DNA of 60,770 nucleotides, taken from contig ONRC01000030.1 of NCBI GenBank assembly GCA_900320085.1, forward strand, positions 364 through 61,133, read 5' to 3'. The DNA comes from an uncultured Eubacteriales bacterium. GTDB lineage: Bacteria; Bacillota; Clostridia; Christensenellales; Aristaeellaceae. How positions within the stretch are numbered: position 1 is the first letter of the stretch; each line of letters opens with the position of its first letter. The notes beneath the pieces are model-generated. The model was given only the letters and a program-made list of their open reading frames with translations, was not told the origin of the DNA and ran no database searches. The position numbers and the translations under genes were made by a program. Of the stretch, positions 31,808 to 40,491 are shown piece by piece.

Positions 31808-31837
31808 AAAAAAGGAGGAAGCGAAGCCGCTTCCTCC
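31808..31837 (-). terminator. Terminator of the coiled-coil protein gene
   Basis: A perfect 10-bp stem GGAGGAAGCG/CGCTTCCTCC followed on the minus strand by six T. Confidence 0.85.
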
Positions 31838-31855
31838 CTCCTGTTTCCCGCCAAA

Positions 31856-34729
31856 TCACTTCACGTTCAATACCACTTCCGCCTCGTCGATCCATTGGTT
31901 CAGCAGGTTTTCCTGTGCAGCGTCACGCAGGGCAGAAAGCATCTCCCGCCCCAGTGTCTCCTGCGCGCCTTGAATAACGGCAGAGGCGGCGGTGATTTCT
32001 TCGCTGTAATACAGGACATGATACCCATCGCTCAGCCGAATGGGGGCGCTGGCGTCGCCCGGGCTTTCCAGCGCCAGCGCGGCGGCAGTCCATTCCTCAT
32101 CGGACGCAGGCGCGCCGCTGAACACGGCGTAGCCGACGGCGGGCATGGCGTCGTCCCGCATTGCCAAATCAGCGGCTTCATCAAAGGTAATCTGCCGCGT
32201 TCTGATTCTATTGCCCAAATCGGCGGCTTTGTCCTTCGCCCGCTGCTCGATGGTCAGCAGCAGCTTACGGTCACTGTTGAGCTGAGAAACCTGCTTGGCG
32301 AGGAAGTTCCTGTCCTTTTGCAGCTTTTCCATTTCGCTTTTGCTCAGGTTCTGGCCGTCAATCTTCGCGTTGACCGCATCCAGCTCTTTCTGGAACCGCT
32401 CCAGCTCAGGCAGGATCTTATCCAATTCGGATATATCCACCGGCACGATCAGCTGCTTGACGAATCGGCTGCCTTCCGGTAAGACGGGGGAAGCGATCCG
32501 CCCTTCCTCCAGCATCCGGGCATACGCGGCCGGATCGGAGGCAAGCACGGCGTCCTCGTCCGTCTGCCGCTGCCGCAGCGCAGCAGAAAAGTCTGCTTCG
32601 CTCACCGCGACATTTTTCAGCGCTTCTTCCCACAGCTTGCTTTCCATGTCCGCGTCTTCCGCATCGAGACCCATGGCCTCCGCGTGCTCCTGAAGCACCT
32701 GCTTCTTCGTCATTTCCTCCGCGGTCAGCTGCCTCAGCTCCTCCTGGCTGGCGGCAGGGTTCCGGCTGAACGCTTCCGCATAGACGGCTTCAAAGGCTTC
32801 TTTGCCAAACGCGGTTCCGTTGACGATCAGCGCGGCGGTCCGATCGTGGTTCAGGTCGATCTGATACAGGGTCTGGCTGTCATTGAGCTGCTTCGCGGCT
32901 TCATACGCCTTGGCTTCCTGGGATTTGGTAAGGTAATAACTAATGGTCATTACTTCCTGCCCGTCAATCAGCACCGAGGCAGGCACTGAATACGTGGTCC
33001 CGTCCTCCGGGTCAGCGGGGATGCTTTCCCGGAAAGCCCGCAGAATCGGGCTGACCAGTTCGTCCAATTTCTCCGCCGCCACAGCTCCATCTTCGCCTTT
33101 CAATGCTTCCAGCCGTTTTTGCAGCGCTTCCGGCTGGGCGGACTGTACGTCCAGTTCCTCCTGCAAGCGGGCGTTTTTTTGCGTTTCCGCGTCCAGACTG
33201 CCGCGCAGCGCGGCGGCTTCAGCGGTCAAGGCCTGGTTCTTTTCCTCCAGGGCAGCAATGCTGTTTGACGCATCATCCTTTTCCTTTTTCTGGGCGGAGG
33301 CTGCCGCGGCAAGCTGTTCCTGGGCTTGAGCCAATTCATCCCGGGCTGCGTTCAGCTGTGCGGTCAGCGAAGCCCCGGCTGCGTTCAGCTGTTCTTTTTC
33401 CTGGTCGCCGGCAGCAAGCGCTTTCTGAGCCTGATCCAGCTGTTTCCGTGTTTCATTCAGGTCAGCCGCCTGCGCCGTAAATATCTTCTCCTGCTCCTCA
33501 GCGGATGCTTTGGAATTGTTCAGCTGAAATTCCAGAGAAGCAATGGTTTTTTCCAGATTTTCTTTTTCCTGAACAGCGGTTTTCAATGCTGCCCGGTTCT
33601 GGATGAGCTGCTCATTCAGGGCGGCGACAGACTGTTCGAGCGTTTCCTTTTCCTTGCTTACGCTGTCAAGCTGAGCCTTGGCCTCGTTCAATTGTTCATT
33701 CAGAAGGGCAGCCTGCGCCGTGGATTGCTGCGCGTCGCTGATCAAAGCGGCCTCCGCGGAGGATAGCTGCTGATTGAGGGCGGCAACGGCTTTGTCCTGT
33801 TCTTCCTTCTCCTTCCGCGCCGCTTCCAGCTGCGTCTGGGCGTTGGTCAGCTTTTCGTTCAGGGAGGCGATCTGGGCCACGGACTGCTTTGCGTCCTTGT
33901 CGGCGGCGGCCTTTGCGGCGGTCAGCTGTCCGTTCAGGTCGCTGATGGTCTGGGTCAGGTTTTCCACCTTTTGATTCGTGGCCGCAAGATCCTCCTGGGC
34001 CTTTTTCAATTGTTCGCTGAGGGCGGCCACTTGGGCGGCGGACTGCTCGGCGTCCTTGGTGGCGATGGTTTTCGCGGCCTCCAGTTCTTCCTGAAGCGCT
34101 TGGATCTGCCCGTTCAGCGCTTGTTCTTTCCCTTCGGCGGCGGTCAACTGTTCTTTCAGCGCGGCGGCGCTTTGGCTCAGCTTTTCGTTTTCCTGCTGGG
34201 CGGTCTGTAAATCCGCATGGGCTTTTGCCAGCGCGTCGGAAACCGATTTCTGTTCCGCTGCGGACCGGGAGCTGGCCGTGTCGAGATCGGATTGCAGCTT
34301 GGCGATCTGGGCGTTCAAGCTTTCGGTCTGCTTCTTCTGGGCGTCCAATTCGGCCGATGCAGCATCATACCGGGCCTGCCAGTCCTGCGTTTCCTTCGCG
34401 GCTTGCTCCGTTTTTTCAGTCAGGGCCTGCATCTGGGTTTGCAGCGCGTCGCGTTCGCCTGCGGTTTGGTCCAGCGTCCGCTGCATGTCCCCGATCTGAC
34501 GCTGATAAGCGCTGGATTGATTTTCCAGCTCCGTGGATTTTTCGTTTGCCAGGGTTTTGGTTTCCTCCAGCGCATTGGATACGCTGCTCAGGTTCGCTTC
34601 CAATTCGGTCAGCGCCTTCTGATTGCTCTTATTCGCGTTATAGCTTTGCAGCAGCATCACGCCGGCAATCACCACCATCAAGCCCAAAGCCACAATCAAC
34701 GACCAAATAAGCTTGTCGTTTTTTTTCAT
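31856..34729 (-). CDS. Coiled-coil membrane protein with parvulin-type foldase domain
   Basis: A 957-residue protein anchored by one N-terminal helix (about 8-27). Residues about 30-590 are an almost uninterrupted coiled coil of Ala/Gln/Glu/Lys heptads with recurring AALNEQL-like units. Then come a SurA/PrsA-like N-terminal chaperone segment (LIVNGTAFGKEAFEAVYAEAF) and a parvulin-type domain at the C-terminus (ITFDEAADLA...PIRLSDGYHVLYYSEE), interrupted by a second coiled coil. PrsA-like foldases help secreted proteins fold outside the membrane; a 60-nm-scale stalk would place this one far from the membrane. Catalytic activity is uncertain. ATG 34729 is preferred over GTG 34750 because AAGGAG lies between them. 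Confidence 0.78.
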   Translation of the reverse strand: MKKNDKLIWSLIVALGLMVVIAGVMLLQSYNANKSNQKALTELEANLSSVSNALEETKTLANEKSTELENQSSAYQRQIGDMQRTLDQTAGERDALQTQMQALTEKTEQAAKETQDWQARYDAASAELDAQKKQTESLNAQIAKLQSDLDTASSRSAAEQKSVSDALAKAHADLQTAQQENEKLSQSAAALKEQLTAAEGKEQALNGQIQALQEELEAAKTIATKDAEQSAAQVAALSEQLKKAQEDLAATNQKVENLTQTISDLNGQLTAAKAAADKDAKQSVAQIASLNEKLTNAQTQLEAARKEKEEQDKAVAALNQQLSSAEAALISDAQQSTAQAALLNEQLNEAKAQLDSVSKEKETLEQSVAALNEQLIQNRAALKTAVQEKENLEKTIASLEFQLNNSKASAEEQEKIFTAQAADLNETRKQLDQAQKALAAGDQEKEQLNAAGASLTAQLNAARDELAQAQEQLAAAASAQKKEKDDASNSIAALEEKNQALTAEAAALRGSLDAETQKNARLQEELDVQSAQPEALQKRLEALKGEDGAVAAEKLDELVSPILRAFRESIPADPEDGTTYSVPASVLIDGQEVMTISYYLTKSQEAKAYEAAKQLNDSQTLYQIDLNHDRTAALIVNGTAFGKEAFEAVYAEAFSRNPAASQEELRQLTAEEMTKKQVLQEHAEAMGLDAEDADMESKLWEEALKNVAVSEADFSAALRQRQTDEDAVLASDPAAYARMLEEGRIASPVLPEGSRFVKQLIVPVDISELDKILPELERFQKELDAVNAKIDGQNLSKSEMEKLQKDRNFLAKQVSQLNSDRKLLLTIEQRAKDKAADLGNRIRTRQITFDEAADLAMRDDAMPAVGYAVFSGAPASDEEWTAAALALESPGDASAPIRLSDGYHVLYYSEEITAASAVIQGAQETLGREMLSALRDAAQENLLNQWIDEAEVVLNVK

Positions 34730-34794
34730 GTACCCTTTCTCCTTTTTCACTGTCCGTCATAGCCACAGGCGCAATCAATTCAGCCTTCAAATAT

Positions 34795-34823
34795 ATTATA
34801 CCGAAAAAATGGTAAAAACTCAA
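34795..34823 (-). promoter_or_regulatory. Promoter of the coiled-coil protein gene
   Basis: TTGAGT (34818-34823) and TATAAT (34795-34800), 17 bp apart on the minus strand. Confidence 0.7.
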
Positions 34824-34915
34824 CCATAATATCACAGAATATCCTGAGGATTCCTTCCCGTCGGCTGTGCTTTCATTTATCGGCCGCGCCTTTTCCTCCT
34901 GACGGGCCAAACCAC

Positions 34916-34944
34916 TTGCATCATAAAGCAGCTTTTGGTATACT
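34916..34944 (+). promoter_or_regulatory. Promoter of the DUF1934 operon
   Basis: TTGCAT (34916-34921) and TATACT (34939-34944), 17 bp apart, divergent from the coiled-coil gene promoter. Confidence 0.75.
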
Positions 34945-34968
34945 GTAGAAGAGAGGAGTTTACACAAT

Positions 34969-35406
34969 ATGAAGAAAAAACAGCAAGTACTGCTGTCCGT
35001 GATGGGGTGGACCCATGACGACGATGAGCCCGGCGATTCCGTCCGGCTGCTGACCACCGGCACCATGACCGGCGGAAAGGATTTATGGCGCATCGACTAT
35101 ACGGAAACCCAGCCGGACAACGAAAGCAGCGACGTGACGCTGACGCTGGACAAGGGCGTGGTGACCATGCAGCGCACAGGCGCCTTCGCCACCAGCATGG
35201 TATTCGACCAGGGGCACCGCTTTGAAGGCAACTACTCTACGCCCTATGGTGACCTGGCGATGGGTGTGTACGCCACACATGTAAAGTATCAGGTGGAGGA
35301 CGGGCCGATCGGCGAAGTGAACCTGACCTACCAATTGGATTTGCAGGGCCAGTTCGCCGCCATGCACGAGCTGCGCATCCGCTTCTGCCCGGCAGGCAAG
35401 CAATGA
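34969..35406 (+). CDS. DUF1934 family protein (YwiB-like)
   Basis: A 145-residue protein of the DUF1934 beta-barrel (calycin-like) family, whose Bacillus member is YwiB. Visible family features are the N-terminal VLLSVMGWT, LWRIDYTETQ, VTMQRTGAF and the C-terminal VNLTYQLDLQGQFAAMHELRIRF. Cytoplasmic; biochemical role unknown. AGAGGAG precedes the ATG. Its stop overlaps the next start (ATGA). Confidence 0.88.
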   Translation: MKKKQQVLLSVMGWTHDDDEPGDSVRLLTTGTMTGGKDLWRIDYTETQPDNESSDVTLTLDKGVVTMQRTGAFATSMVFDQGHRFEGNYSTPYGDLAMGVYATHVKYQVEDGPIGEVNLTYQLDLQGQFAAMHELRIRFCPAGKQ

Positions 35407-35906
35407 ACCCGCTGACCTTCTGGCGGGAGGAGCTTCGCCACCTGATCCCCCGGGGCTTTGTGCGACGGGATCAGGGAGACGGACTGTTGATCAGCGATTA
35501 TCCGCGCCGGGGCGGGACCGAGGAAATCACGGCGGCGCTTGCTGCCGCGGACTTTACGGTACGGCTGGAAAACGGGCTGGCCTATGTGGATGGAAGCCTG
35601 CAAAAATACCGGGCCCTGGCGGCGGCGCTGACGCTTGAAGCGCCCCGGATGACAGACGAAAATCTTTTTCTCTACGCATTGGGCGACCGTCTGCTGCGGT
35701 ATGGCGGCGAAGTGACGGAGGAAAACCTGCCGCTCCTGCGCCTGACGCTGAAAACCATGGACGGCGGCGATATAAACGCCTTGACGCGGCTGCTGTCTCC
35801 CGCCTGCGCGGAAGCGCAAAGGAAGCAGATCGGCCTGCCGAAAGCGGCGGGCCTGCTGATTTTTCAAGCACTTTGGGAATGGGAAAGGAGCGATTCACCG
35901 TGCTGA
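35403..35906 (+). CDS. Unknown protein between DUF1934 and UPF0173 genes
   Basis: A 167-residue protein that I do not recognise. It has two apparent parts: an N-terminal alpha/beta region (about 1-70, PRGFVRRDQGDGLLISDYPRR, AALAAADFTVRLENGLAYVDG) and a helical C-terminal part (about 70-165). No signal peptide or membrane helix. It overlaps both neighbours (4 bp and 7 bp), so it is translated together with them and likely functions with one of them. Confidence 0.72.
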   Translation: MNPLTFWREELRHLIPRGFVRRDQGDGLLISDYPRRGGTEEITAALAAADFTVRLENGLAYVDGSLQKYRALAAALTLEAPRMTDENLFLYALGDRLLRYGGEVTEENLPLLRLTLKTMDGGDINALTRLLSPACAEAQRKQIGLPKAAGLLIFQALWEWERSDSPC

Positions 35907-36547
35907 TCACCTATCACGGACACTCGGAATTTTACCTGGAAGGAGCCAACGGCTTCACCCTGCTCACTGACCCCTACGACGCCCACGTGGGCTATCCCAT
36001 GGGGGAATACCGCGCCGACGCGGTAACCGTCTCCCACGGCCACGGCGACCATAATTATACCGCCAAGGCCACCGGCACACCCGCCATCATCGACCAGGCC
36101 GGAGAATGGTATCCTGCGCCTGAGGTGAAAATCACCGCCATTCCCTCCGTGCATGACGACGCAGGCGGAACGAAGCGGGGAAGCAACCTGATCATGAAGA
36201 TCGAAATGGAGGGCCTGACCCTGGTGCACCTGGGGGACCAGGGCGCGCCGCTGACCGCCGAACAAATCAAGACCATCGGTCAGGCGGACATCCTGATGAT
36301 CCCCATCGGCGGGTTCTACACCATCGACGCCAAGACCGCCTATGATGCTGTCCAGGCGGTCAAGCCCCGCATGGTGATCCCCATGCACTACAAAACCGCG
36401 GTGAACGCCGAATGGCCCATCACGGATGAAAAGCCGTTCCTGCGCCTGATGGGAGCCGAGGGCGTCTCCCCCATGCCGCTCCTGCGCGTCACCAAGCAGG
36501 ACCTGAGCGAGCAGCCCGCCCTGGCGCTGATGCAGGCCAGAACATAA
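35900..36547 (+). CDS. UPF0173 metal-dependent hydrolase (metallo-beta-lactamase fold)
   Basis: A 215-residue member of the UPF0173/YtkL branch of the metallo-beta-lactamase fold. Ligand motifs: ITYHGHSEFYL at the start, VSHGHGDHNY (the HxHxDH zinc motif), HLGD, and IPMHYKT near the end. Substrate unknown. GTG 35900 is taken as start because AAAGGAG precedes it and family members begin with this strand; the frame is open upstream to 35873. Confidence 0.9.
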   Translation: MLITYHGHSEFYLEGANGFTLLTDPYDAHVGYPMGEYRADAVTVSHGHGDHNYTAKATGTPAIIDQAGEWYPAPEVKITAIPSVHDDAGGTKRGSNLIMKIEMEGLTLVHLGDQGAPLTAEQIKTIGQADILMIPIGGFYTIDAKTAYDAVQAVKPRMVIPMHYKTAVNAEWPITDEKPFLRLMGAEGVSPMPLLRVTKQDLSEQPALALMQART

Positions 36548-36564
36548 GCGCAACTGCCCGTTGC

Positions 36565-36593
36565 TTGTATTCCCTGTATCTCTGTATTACAAT
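36565..36593 (+). promoter_or_regulatory. Promoter of the XRE/zinc-ribbon gene
   Basis: TTGTAT (36565-36570) and TACAAT (36588-36593), 17 bp apart, 34 bp ahead of the start codon. Confidence 0.65.
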
Positions 36594-36626
36594 ACTCCCA
36601 GAAGACAGACACAGGGAGGCGCTTGT

Positions 36627-37391
36627 ATGAACGAACAGAATGTATTTTACCGGCTCAGAACCAAAGACGGCCTTTCCCAGGACGAGGTGGCGGAAAAGGT
36701 GTTTGTCACCCGCCAGGCGGTGTCCCGCTGGGAAAACGGCGAAACCGTGCCGAACACGGAAACCTTGAAGCTGCTGTCCCGGCTCTTCAACGTGTCCATC
36801 AACACGCTGCTGGGTTCGCCGCATCCGCTGATCTGCCAGTGCTGCGGCATGCCCATGGACGACAGCATCATTGGCAAGGACAAGGACGGCACGCCCAATG
36901 AGCATTACTGCCAGTGGTGCTACGCCGACGGGACGTACACCTACAGCAACATGGACGACCTGATCGACATGTGCGTGCGCAACATGGTCAATGAGAACTT
37001 CACCGAGGAGCAGGCCCGGGCGTATTTGAAACAAACTCTGCCCAAGCTGGACTATTGGAAACGGTATGAGGAGCTCAGCGACGACGGGCAGTTTGAAGAG
37101 TTCAAACAGCAATTGATCGAAGAAATCAACGCGCTGCACATCGAGGGCATGCCGAAGGTGGAAAAGCTGAACGCGCTGGTGGGGCGGTTCGTCAATCTGG
37201 AATACCCCCTGCCCAGCGGCATGAACGCCAAATTCCTCAATGATCAAACCACCTATCTGGGCACCCAGCTGGAATCAGAATTTGGCGGCGACCGCTGCTT
37301 CGGCGTGCTGGCCAATATGGATTTCATCCTGATCAGCACCTATGAGAAGGATGGCGTGAATCCCGAGCTTGTCCTTTATAAAAAGCGCTGA
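36627..37391 (+). CDS. XRE family regulator with putative zinc ribbon
   Basis: A 254-residue protein with an N-terminal Cro/CI-type helix-turn-helix (about 5-60, LRTKDGLSQDEVAEKVFVTRQAVSRWENG), a zinc ribbon of the PF12674 kind (CQCCGMPM...HYCQWC, about 70-95) and a C-terminal domain of about 130 residues, apparently an effector or sensor part. Start at ATG with GGGAGG ahead. It probably regulates itself or a neighbouring gene; no target can be seen. A strong terminator follows. Confidence 0.85.
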   Translation: MNEQNVFYRLRTKDGLSQDEVAEKVFVTRQAVSRWENGETVPNTETLKLLSRLFNVSINTLLGSPHPLICQCCGMPMDDSIIGKDKDGTPNEHYCQWCYADGTYTYSNMDDLIDMCVRNMVNENFTEEQARAYLKQTLPKLDYWKRYEELSDDGQFEEFKQQLIEEINALHIEGMPKVEKLNALVGRFVNLEYPLPSGMNAKFLNDQTTYLGTQLESEFGGDRCFGVLANMDFILISTYEKDGVNPELVLYKKR

Positions 37392-37417
37392 ATTTACTTG
37401 GTTAACCGAAGAACGGG

Positions 37418-37462
37418 AAAAGGGAACGCAGGGGCACAAAACCCTCGGCGTTCCCTTTTTTT
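37418..37462. terminator. Bidirectional terminator between convergent genes
   Basis: Stem GGGAACGC/GCGTTCCC (37422-37429, 37448-37455) followed by TTTTTTT on the plus strand and TTTT on the minus strand. It serves the XRE gene and the converging Cys-repeat gene. Confidence 0.85.
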
Positions 37463-37475
37463 ATCAGACTGACTA

Positions 37476-39995
37476 TTATTCGCTCTGCGCCGGTTCAGTG
37501 ATGATCTCCGTGCCGGCGTCAACGGATAATTCAACTTTATCCAGTACGAAACGAATGCTGCTGGTTTCAGCGTCTTCTTTTTTCTGCCCCTCCTGATAAG
37601 CGCGGCACAGTTCGGGATTGCCGCTGATGTTAAGGGTTTTCAGCGGGTTTCTGGAAACGATCAGCGTTTTCAGCTTCGCGTTCATGACCAGATCCAATTC
37701 CGTCAGGTCATTGCCGCCGCAGTCCAGGTAGATCAGGCCGGGAAAGAATTCAATGCCCGTCAGGTCTCGGATGCCCAGGTTGCGGCAAATGATAATCCAA
37801 ACGGAGGAAGCATCATCAGCAGTCATTGTTTTGTCCATGTCTTTGTCAAATTGCGACAGGATGTACTGGCGGAAAACCGGATCGGGAAAGTGCGCTTCGT
37901 CTATGGCGATCTTTGGGGCCAGCTTGGAAACGCGGTTGACCCGGAGCACAGCGCCGCACAAAACGCATTCCTGCTGACGAAGGCCATCTTCCTCCATTGT
38001 CGGCTGTCTGCGGATTCTCCATTGCGGGTCGTGTCCGTCAGGGTTCACGCCGCCTTCGTTTTCCAGCTTTTCCTCGCCGCAGATTGTGCAGGTATACCGG
38101 TATTTTGCGGGCGCTTTGCAGGTGGCGTCGCTGACCTTGATTCCTTCATCTGTCCAGATATGTGTATGCGGAGGAACAGCCGTTTCCTGCGGCGTGGAAG
38201 CAGGCGCTTTGGTTGGCTGCTGGGTGGGGGCTGCCGTTTCCGTTGGGCGCGGCTCGGCGGTTGGAGTTTGGGCTGCCGGAGTCGGGCTTGCCGTTCTTGC
38301 CGGGGTAGGCGCGGGAATGGCAGTCGCTTGCGGAGCGGCGGTTTCCGTCGGCTTGGCTTCGCTGCCGAGGGCGGGAATGGGCCGCGTTTCCAAGTGCTCC
38401 ATGTTTTCAGTGCAGTACCGCACTTCTACGCCCGGTTCCGTTTCGGTAGCAGGATCCTGCACCATCCAGTCGGTCCAGTCGTGGGCGGAAGGGATGGGAC
38501 TGCCTTCATAGTCGTTCTTGGTCGTGCCGCAGCCGGGGCATGTATATTCCCACCATTCGCCGTGTGTGCAGGTGGCGGCGCGGATGAGCTTTGTTTTCTC
38601 CCAGGTATGGCCCCCGGCCTGCTGATGCTGGAAGCTCAGGCTGTCGATGACCGCGTCCTCCCGATGCCCCTGCTTGCAGACCCTGTGCTTCAGCCCGGTG
38701 GTATTGGCTGTGGGTTCCTCATCCACGATCCACTCGCCCCACTCGTGTTCGGCAAAGCCGCCGACATACTCCTCCTTCTTTCCGCCGCAGGTCAGGCAGG
38801 TGTATTCATACAGGGCGGGATTGCCGCAGGTGGCGTCGCTGATTTTAACGGGTTCGCCCCAGGTGTGTTCCGTTTCATTTTCACCGCTCAGGGCGGGAAT
38901 GGTACGCTGGGCAGACAGATGGCACAGCCTGCATTCCGCTTCCTCCATGCCATCGGAGGTGGCCGTGGCCGGATACACCACGGCCCAGGGGCCGTAATCA
39001 TGCCCCATGGGATCTATGCTGCCTTCCTCCTGTTCCATTGTTTCATTGCAGATTTCGCATGTATATTGATATTTCGCTTTGCTCTGGCAGGTCGCGGCCT
39101 GAATTAAGGTTTTGCCGCCCCATTGATGCTCGTGCTGGGCTTGATAAGGGATTTCCCGGGTTTCAACATGATCGCTGATGACTGAGCAGCGCCGATACTC
39201 CAAGCCCGGCATGAAAGCCGTAGGGTAGCGTTCCACATACCAATTGCCCCAGCGATGAGCGTTTGGATCGGGGCTGCCCTCAAACCGATAGTCCGCCTTG
39301 CCGCATTCGGTGCAGATGTATTCATAATAATCCCCTGCGATGCACGAAGCGGGTTCCATCAGCCTGGATTTTTTCCAGGTGTGTTCCTTGTGCTGGCCCA
39401 GGGCAGGGATTGCTTCGGTGATTCGGTGTCCGTGGGAGCAGGCCCGTTCTCTCAAGCCTTCCGTGTCGGCTGTGGGCTCCCGATGCACAACCCAGGGCCC
39501 CCAGTCGTGATCTCCTAACTCGCCCTTCCATTCCTGCTTTTTGGCTCCGCAGGTGGAACAAGTATATTCATAGGTGGCCTGCTCTATACAGGTAGCCGCC
39601 TTGACCATGACAGGCGCGCCCCAGGTATGCTCCGTTTCGGTCTGGCTGCTCAGCTTGGGAATGGTGCGTGAGAAGGGGGAATGGCAGTCGGCGCACACGG
39701 CCACTTCCACGCCTTCGGAGTCCTCCGTGGCCGGAGTGGCCACTTCCCAGGGACCCAGGTTATGGTAAGGGAGGGGCTTTCCCTCTGTAGTTTGTACCCG
39801 CATACCGCAATCCGCGCAGGTGTATACGTAGGTGTTTGGCCACAGGCAATTGGCTTCCTTCACCAAGGTTTTATTTCCCCACGCGTGTCCGTCATTTTGC
39901 GGGTCGTTCGCGTATGCGCTTGCGCACAGGCACAGGAAAACCGCTGTCAGCAGCAGCCCCGCGGATACTCTGATTGGATTCAAAAAACGCCGCAT
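37476..39995 (-). CDS. Secreted protein with seven Cys-x-x-Cys repeats and a leucine-rich end
   Basis: An 839-residue secreted protein. The signal peptide (about 1-30, VSAGLLLTAVFLCLCASAYA) is followed by six tandem repeats of about 85 residues and, after a Pro/Thr/Ala-rich linker (about 550-600), a seventh. Each repeat reads approximately HTWG, ATC, YEYTC-x-x-CG, then HDWGPW, a short PTxxxxG strand and a C-x-x-H-like end. The three Cys plus His per repeat suggest zinc binding or disulfides. The C-terminal 120 residues contain leucine-rich repeats (LTGIEFFPGLIYLDCGGNDLTEL). Similar 'HTW...ATC...TCTVCG' repeats occur in extracellular proteins of gut Firmicutes; their role is unknown. ATG 39995 follows AAAGGAGG. 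Confidence 0.8.
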   Translation of the reverse strand: MRRFLNPIRVSAGLLLTAVFLCLCASAYANDPQNDGHAWGNKTLVKEANCLWPNTYVYTCADCGMRVQTTEGKPLPYHNLGPWEVATPATEDSEGVEVAVCADCHSPFSRTIPKLSSQTETEHTWGAPVMVKAATCIEQATYEYTCSTCGAKKQEWKGELGDHDWGPWVVHREPTADTEGLRERACSHGHRITEAIPALGQHKEHTWKKSRLMEPASCIAGDYYEYICTECGKADYRFEGSPDPNAHRWGNWYVERYPTAFMPGLEYRRCSVISDHVETREIPYQAQHEHQWGGKTLIQAATCQSKAKYQYTCEICNETMEQEEGSIDPMGHDYGPWAVVYPATATSDGMEEAECRLCHLSAQRTIPALSGENETEHTWGEPVKISDATCGNPALYEYTCLTCGGKKEEYVGGFAEHEWGEWIVDEEPTANTTGLKHRVCKQGHREDAVIDSLSFQHQQAGGHTWEKTKLIRAATCTHGEWWEYTCPGCGTTKNDYEGSPIPSAHDWTDWMVQDPATETEPGVEVRYCTENMEHLETRPIPALGSEAKPTETAAPQATAIPAPTPARTASPTPAAQTPTAEPRPTETAAPTQQPTKAPASTPQETAVPPHTHIWTDEGIKVSDATCKAPAKYRYTCTICGEEKLENEGGVNPDGHDPQWRIRRQPTMEEDGLRQQECVLCGAVLRVNRVSKLAPKIAIDEAHFPDPVFRQYILSQFDKDMDKTMTADDASSVWIIICRNLGIRDLTGIEFFPGLIYLDCGGNDLTELDLVMNAKLKTLIVSRNPLKTLNISGNPELCRAYQEGQKKEDAETSSIRFVLDKVELSVDAGTEIITEPAQSE

Positions 39996-40039
39996 CTGTT
40001 GATCCTCCTTTGCTTTCATATCTCAAATTCATTTTCTAC

Positions 40040-40068
40040 AGTATAAGATAAAATCCTGTATATGTCAA
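40040..40068 (-). promoter_or_regulatory. Promoter of the Cys-repeat protein gene
   Basis: TTGACA (40063-40068) and TATACT (40040-40045), 17 bp apart on the minus strand, in an AT-rich spacer shared with the divergent XRE gene. Confidence 0.8.
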
Positions 40069-40138
40069 GTATATATATCATTATGTTAATGCAATATCAC
40101 TTGAATCATTTTACCATTCTGTCTTGGGAGGTGACAGT

Positions 40139-40432
40139 ATGATTGCTGACCGGATCAAGGCTTTACGGGAAGCTAACGGCAACTCACAGGCAGAATTGGC
40201 AAGAAAGCTCGGCGTAACAAGATCAAGCGTGAATGCGTGGGAGCTGGGAATCTCCGTTCCTTCCACGCAGTGTATTGTTGAATTATCCGCTTTATTTGAT
40301 GTGTCCACAGATTACCTGCTGAAAGCGGATCAAACGGCCACGATAGGCGTTCAGGGGTTATCGGAAGACGATATTCATGTTGTCTACACATTGATTCATC
40401 ATCTGCGGAGTAAAAATAAGCAAAGTCAATGA
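40139..40432 (+). CDS. Small XRE family regulator
   Basis: A 97-residue protein with an N-terminal Cro/CI helix-turn-helix (about 4-60: DRIKALREANGNSQAELARKLGVTRSSVNAWELGISVPS) and a short C-terminal helix. GGGAGGTGAC precedes the ATG. It is divergent from the Cys-repeat protein gene with a common AT-rich promoter region, so it may control that gene. Its base composition is lower in GC than the surroundings. Confidence 0.88.
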   Translation: MIADRIKALREANGNSQAELARKLGVTRSSVNAWELGISVPSTQCIVELSALFDVSTDYLLKADQTATIGVQGLSEDDIHVVYTLIHHLRSKNKQSQ

Positions 40433-40447
40433 TAAGCGCGAAAGCCA

Positions 40448-40484
40448 AATTCAGGGGCAGGAAAGTTTTTCCTGTCCCTGAATT
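40448..40484. terminator. Hairpin between convergent XRE and mrp genes
   Basis: A 15-bp near-perfect stem AATTCAGGGGCAGGA/TCCTGTCCCTGAATT with A- and T-rich flanks. It can serve both strands. Confidence 0.7.
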
Positions 40485-40491
40485 GGTTCTG

